Assembly (NCBI RefSeq): GCF_000972705.2 | Contig: NZ_LATL02000265.1 | Span: 1-39,252 of the forward strand | Direction of reading: 5' to 3' | DNA length: 39,252 nucleotides | Origin: Limnoraphis robusta CS-951 | GTDB lineage: Bacteria > Cyanobacteriota > Cyanobacteriia > Cyanobacteriales > Microcoleaceae | Shown: positions 35,923 through 39,252 of the stretch, one piece after another | Position numbering within the stretch: position 1 is the stretch's first letter | Layout of the letters: each line of letters opens with the position of its first letter | Notes under the pieces: generated by a model | Database searches by the model: none | What the model was told of the DNA's origin: nothing | Seen by the model: the letters and a program-made list of their open reading frames with translations, nothing else | Translations under genes and position numbers: made by a program

Positions 35923-36666
35923 ATGGAGGATGATGAGTTAAGTGTAATTCATAGCCCGCAAGCATGGGAAAGCCCACTGGATCATCTGGAGACATCAGAA
36001 ACTCCCCAACCCGATCCAGAGGAGATGTTGCCGTTACTCGAATCACCGGAACCGCAACGCCGAATGATTGCAGCACGGGCATTTTGTGAGATTCAAGACA
36101 GGCGGGCTGTTAAGCCGTTAATTGATTTGTTGGCAGAAGCCTGTCCCTTAATTCGAGTCAGTGCAGCTTATGCCTTGGGACGAAACCCCAGTCCAGAAGC
36201 AGTAGAACCGTTGATCAAACAACTTGAACAAGACTGGAATGGTTATGTTCGCAAAGGGGTTGTTTGGGCGTTGGGAAATTGTCAGGATCAACGGGCTTTA
36301 ATTCCGTTGGTGGATGCGTTAAAAACCGATATTCCGGCGGTGCGGTTGTGGGCCGCTAGTTCTTTGGGTCAAATGGCAAAAGTCGGGTATGATGTTGTCG
36401 TGCGGGCAGTTCCACCTGTAATTGAAGGACTGATCCGGGATGAAGTGGCGGCGGTTCGCAGTAATTGTGCTTGGGCGTTAGGTCAGTTGTGTCGAGAAAT
36501 GCCTTCTAATGTCGTCTATGCAGGGGCGATCGATGGCTTAATTGAAGCCTTAGAAGAAGATCAAGATATGGGCGTGCGAGAAGATGCAAAATCTTCGTTA
36601 TTGCGAGTCGGTGATCCGCGTGGGTTACAGATTATTGAGGAGTTACAACGGGACGGTTTATTGTAG
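35923..36666 (+). CDS. HEAT-repeat (PBS-lyase-like) protein
   Basis: All-helical scaffold with at least five HEAT repeats of about 30 residues, e.g. EPQRRMIAARAFCEIQDRRAVKPLIDLL, CPLIRVSAAYALGRNPSPEAVEPLI, NGYVRKGVVWALGNCQDQRALIPLV, IPAVRLWAASSLGQM and EVAAVRSNCAWALGQLCREM. This type is abundant in cyanobacteria and includes phycobilin lyase subunits (CpcE/F-like) and many adaptors; the short acidic N-terminus (MEDDELSVIHS) is unlike a bilin lyase. No catalytic residue can be named. 247 residues, ATG start, HIP1 octamer in the upstream spacer. Possibly cotranscribed with the GNAT gene 54 bp before it. Function unknown. Confidence 0.85.
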   Translation: MEDDELSVIHSPQAWESPLDHLETSETPQPDPEEMLPLLESPEPQRRMIAARAFCEIQDRRAVKPLIDLLAEACPLIRVSAAYALGRNPSPEAVEPLIKQLEQDWNGYVRKGVVWALGNCQDQRALIPLVDALKTDIPAVRLWAASSLGQMAKVGYDVVVRAVPPVIEGLIRDEVAAVRSNCAWALGQLCREMPSNVVYAGAIDGLIEALEEDQDMGVREDAKSSLLRVGDPRGLQIIEELQRDGLL

Positions 36667-36749
36667 TTTTCTAATCACTCGCTTTGCCAATTTGAGTAAA
36701 ACCAGGAACAATATAGCGTGAACGCCTAGAGTGTAATCAATCAATATTC

Positions 36750-37370
36750 ATGAACTTAAATACCATTACGATTTCTGCGGAAACCAACAACCCCGAAGGT
36801 TTAATTGTATTTCTGCATGGTTGGGGTGCGAATGCAGAAGATTTAGCTTCGTTAACGCCTTTGCTGAGACTAACCCAATATCAGTTTATCTTCCCCGACG
36901 CACCCTTTCCCCATCCACAAGTTCCGCTTGGACGGGCTTGGTATAGCCTAGAAACCCAGGAATACAAAGGACTCGATCAAAGTCGCCAAACCCTGATCGA
37001 CTGGTTAACCTCCCTAGAAGCCACCACAGGTATTCCTGCGAGTCGGACAATTTTAGGCGGTTTTTCGCAAGGGGGGGCGATGACGATGGATGTGGGGCGA
37101 GAGTTAGGCTTGGCGGGATTAATTGTGTTGAGTGGCTATCTGCATTTTTCACCGGAACCTGTGAGTGGTTCTTTCCCTCCGATGTTAATTGTACATGGTC
37201 GCCTGGATCGAGTTGTGCCGTTGACTGCTGCTATCAGAGCTAGAGATCGTTTTCAGGAACTCGGAGCAGATATACAGTATCACGAATTCGATATGGCTCA
37301 CGAAATTCGTCCGGAAGTTTTAAGTTTAATACGAAGTTTTGTTGTGGAGGTGATGTCGAAATCGGCTTAA
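36750..37370 (+). CDS. Alpha/beta hydrolase, carboxylesterase/phospholipase family
   Basis: Serine hydrolase of the acyl-protein-thioesterase/carboxylesterase group (PF02230). Seen: IVFLHGWGANAEDLASL with the oxyanion-hole HGWG, nucleophile Ser in GGFSQGGAMT, catalytic Asp in VHGRLDRVVP and His in EFDMAHEIRPEV. At 206 residues it is the usual size; no signal peptide, so cytoplasmic. ATG start. Substrate could be a short-chain acyl ester, lysophospholipid or acyl-protein; sequence does not discriminate. It lies alone between the HEAT gene and DUF2555 gene with 80-90-bp spacers. Confidence 0.9.
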   Translation: MNLNTITISAETNNPEGLIVFLHGWGANAEDLASLTPLLRLTQYQFIFPDAPFPHPQVPLGRAWYSLETQEYKGLDQSRQTLIDWLTSLEATTGIPASRTILGGFSQGGAMTMDVGRELGLAGLIVLSGYLHFSPEPVSGSFPPMLIVHGRLDRVVPLTAAIRARDRFQELGADIQYHEFDMAHEIRPEVLSLIRSFVVEVMSKSA

Positions 37371-37457
37371 AACCTTACACTATAAAAAGGGAGTCTGATG
37401 TGAGATTTACCCACACAAAGGCTCAAAGCAAATGCGATTTACCGGAGGTGGCTACAG

Positions 37458-37670
37458 ATGGAAACGTTGACTCGATCCTCACCCCAAATTTCCACTCTGA
37501 CTGTGGAAGATGTTGCAGAGTTGGCTGCACGTTTGGAAACTGATGACTATGGTAATCCATTTGATGGGCTCAATGATTGGCATTTGCTACGAGCGATCGC
37601 ATTTCAGCGTCCAGAGTTAGCTGAACCTTATCTCTATCTACTCGATATGGAGACATACGACGAGGCGTAA
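37458..37670 (+). CDS. DUF2555 cyanobacterial conserved protein
   Basis: 70-residue acidic protein of unknown function matching DUF2555, a family largely restricted to cyanobacteria. Seen: LTVEDVAELAARLETDDYGNPFDGLNDWHLLRAIAFQRPELAEPYLYLLDMETYDEA, broken here: the diagnostic parts are FDGLNDWHLLRAIAFQRPEL and the ending LDxETYDEA. No membrane segment or catalytic motif. ATG 37458 follows GGAGGT by about 10 nt. It sits before coaBC, an association I recall from other cyanobacteria, and has its own terminator, so transcription may be separate. Confidence 0.82.
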   Translation: METLTRSSPQISTLTVEDVAELAARLETDDYGNPFDGLNDWHLLRAIAFQRPELAEPYLYLLDMETYDEA

Positions 37671-37706
37671 TCATCTTTCAAGATGATCTGCAATGGGATT
37701 AATACG

Positions 37707-37739
37707 GGGTTCACAGCATGGGCTGTAACCCTATTTTAA
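37707..37739 (+). terminator. Terminator after the DUF2555 gene
   Basis: GGGTT-C-ACAGC (37707-37717) pairs with GCTGT-AACCC (37722-37731) around ATGG, one bulged C, followed by TATTTTAAT. It sits about 37 nt past the stop codon. A second short hairpin, ATCATCTT/AAGATGAT, overlaps the stop itself (37670-37687). Confidence 0.65.
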
Positions 37740-37790
37740 TTGAAGAAGGCAAGAGGGAATAGGCAATCTTGCAGAAGCAAGAAGGCAGAA

Positions 37791-37818
37791 GTCAAAAGTT
37801 AAAAGTTAAAAGTTAAAA
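37791..37818. repeat. Heptamer tandem repeat GTTAAAA
   Basis: Four 7-bp units (GTCAAAA then GTTAAAA three times) follow one another about 70 bp upstream of coaBC. They resemble the short tandem heptamers found between genes in several filamentous cyanobacteria. Confidence 0.8.
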
Positions 37819-37887
37819 CGGAATTCGGAACTCCTGAACTTCTAAACTTCTATAAGTATTTTAGCTTTTATGTTTTTAAGATAGAAG

Positions 37888-39150
37888 ATGAAACCTATTT
37901 TACCTTCTCTGTTTGAAAAACGAATTTTAATCGCAGTGAGTGGGGGAATTGCGGCTTATAAAATTTGTGAGGTGATTTCTACTTTGGCGAAAGCGGGAGC
38001 GGAAGTTCGAGCGATTTTAACCGACTCAGCCCAACAATTTATTACGCCTTTAACTTTAGCAACGCTTTCTCGTCATCAAGCCTACACCGATGCAGATTTT
38101 TGGCAACCGACTCATGGGCGTCCGCTACATATTCAGTTAGGAGAATGGGCGGAATTATTGGTGATTGCGCCTTTAACGGCAAATACGTTAGCAAAAATTG
38201 CCACAGGAATGGCGGATAATCTATTAACAAATACACTCTTGGCATCGAGTTGTCCGGTGTTGTTGGTTCCGGCGATGAACCGTCAGATGTGGAAGCAGAA
38301 TATTGTTCAGCACAATTGGCAACAGGTTCTCAGCGATCAGCGTTTTCACGGTATTAGTCCGGCTTCTGGGATATTGGCTTGTGATCTTCCTTTAAATGAA
38401 AGCGAAGGCTGGGAAATTGGCTCAGGACGCATGGCGGAACCGAAGCAAATTCTCGCTCATCTTGAGTCGTTGCTGCATACTGGGGGAAAACGCGATTTAC
38501 TCGGAAAGCGGGTGTTAGTGAGTGCAGGAGGCACCCGAGAACATCTAGATCCGGTGAGGTTTATTGGCAACCCTTCAACGGGTAAAATGGGGTTGGCGGT
38601 TGCTGAAGCGGCAGTTCATCGAGGGGCGACGGTAACGTTGGTACACGCGCCGATGAATACGGAGTTAGTCGCCCAGTTGCCGGATGTAGAATTAGTCAGT
38701 GTGACGAGCGCTGAACAGATGTATCAAGCGATGTTGCAGCGTTTCCCCGAAGCGGATATTACCGTGATGGTGGCGGCTGTGGGGGATGTTCAGCCTGGGG
38801 AATACCACGAGGAGAAGCTTGCTAAACAGGATTTACCCACAGTTCTCCCATTAAAGCAATGTACAGACATTTTAGCAGAATTGGGTAAAATAAAGCAACC
38901 CCCTCAATTTTTAGTGGGATTTGCGGCACAAACGGGGGATATTTTAACGCCTGCCTTGCGAAAATTAGAAGCGAAGAATTTAGATATTATTGTTGCAAAT
39001 CCGGTTGATCAAGCTAATGCGGGGTTTGGCAGTGATACGAATATAGCGACATTAATTAATCGGGCAGGAAAGCAGATAGATATTGGGGGATGTAGTAAGT
39101 TAAAATTGGCTCATCATTTATTTGATTTTATCGAAATGGGTAAAAAATAG
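37888..39150 (+). CDS. coaBC: Bifunctional phosphopantothenoylcysteine synthetase/decarboxylase
   Basis: Two consecutive steps of coenzyme A synthesis: CoaB joins cysteine to 4'-phosphopantothenate (CTP), CoaC decarboxylates the product using FMN. Seen: 420 residues; N-terminal flavoprotein half with [42 protein letters not shown] (PXMNXXMW motif) and ASGILACDL with the conserved Cys-bearing flap. The C-terminal CoaB half has [35 protein letters not shown] and [17 protein letters not shown]. Full length and intact. ATG start after AGATAGAAG. It follows the DUF2555 gene with a terminator and heptamer repeats between, so it probably has its own promoter. Confidence 0.96.
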   Translation: MKPILPSLFEKRILIAVSGGIAAYKICEVISTLAKAGAEVRAILTDSAQQFITPLTLATLSRHQAYTDADFWQPTHGRPLHIQLGEWAELLVIAPLTANTLAKIATGMADNLLTNTLLASSCPVLLVPAMNRQMWKQNIVQHNWQQVLSDQRFHGISPASGILACDLPLNESEGWEIGSGRMAEPKQILAHLESLLHTGGKRDLLGKRVLVSAGGTREHLDPVRFIGNPSTGKMGLAVAEAAVHRGATVTLVHAPMNTELVAQLPDVELVSVTSAEQMYQAMLQRFPEADITVMVAAVGDVQPGEYHEEKLAKQDLPTVLPLKQCTDILAELGKIKQPPQFLVGFAAQTGDILTPALRKLEAKNLDIIVANPVDQANAGFGSDTNIATLINRAGKQIDIGGCSKLKLAHHLFDFIEMGKK

Positions 39151-39169
39151 AGGGAACAGTAATCAGTTT

Positions 39170-39184
39170 TGTAGGGGCGGGTTC
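39170..39184. repeat. Interspersed repeat end, copy 3 (inverted)
   Basis: TGTAGGGGCGGGTTC is the reverse complement of the ends at 27-42 and 32937-32952. It starts 20 bp after coaBC; its partner half lies in or beyond the window edge. Confidence 0.6.
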
Positions 39185-39252
39185 CGACTTAATTTATGTT
39201 TTTCTAGAAAAAAGTTAAATAAAACCCCCCCGGAGTCAGAAGAAGGCGCGAA

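Noticed and set aside
37660..37740. Short frames after the DUF2555 gene
   Set aside because: The interval is fully explained by two hairpins and a terminator; the small frames lack ribosome-binding sites and protein-like composition.

Overview
The window is a piece of a cyanobacterial chromosome, most likely from a filamentous, Oscillatoriales-type organism; the genus is inference. The evidence is an aerobic Mg-protoporphyrin monomethyl ester cyclase (AcsF), a DUF2555/coaBC pair, an HpsE-type hormogonium polysaccharide glycosyltransferase, and about 19 copies counted by eye of the HIP1 octamer (GCGATCGC), which is over-represented in many cyanobacteria. Gene density is high. I see no rRNA, tRNA, CRISPR array, prophage or intact transposase.

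Left part (1-16.4 kb): PcrA-type helicase, a UDP-glucuronate-epimerase-like SDR, and a minus-strand run GT39 glycosyltransferase - DUF47/PhoU-like - Pit phosphate permease - EEP-family membrane phosphodiesterase. These are followed by a DUF2079 membrane protein, a fructosamine-kinase family protein, two overlapping two-component genes (membrane PAS histidine kinase, then a receiver-kinase hybrid), acsF with a clear terminator, and a glycerophosphodiester phosphodiesterase.

Middle (16.4-31.8 kb): an EamA exporter facing a GST-family gene, rpmB, a G-rich repeat patch, htpG, then a seven-gene surface-polysaccharide island (21.2-28.5 kb). The island holds a sulfotransferase and six glycosyltransferases in short alternating-strand blocks, including an hpsE homologue and two clearly paralogous GT2 genes. 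clpB and gloA follow.

Right part (31.8-39.3 kb): the most unusual segment. A stand-alone 179-residue protein with the R-S-ExE signature of ADP-ribosyltransferases sits beside a gene-free stretch. On the opposite strand this stretch could encode a roughly 130-nt structured small RNA with its own promoter-like boxes and a Rho-independent terminator; the two promoters share one palindromic -10 box. After the ART gene come an inverted-repeat element (related copies of its end lie at both window edges) and a 92-bp exact-period tandem duplication. A sodium:solute symporter, a 59-aa membrane peptide overlapping a GNAT gene, a HEAT-repeat protein, an alpha/beta hydrolase, a DUF2555 gene and coaBC complete the window.

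Several start codons were moved from the longest open frame to positions supported by Shine-Dalgarno sequences, family N-termini or repeat boundaries; these are stated in each entry. All functional assignments come from reading motifs by eye, not from database searches.
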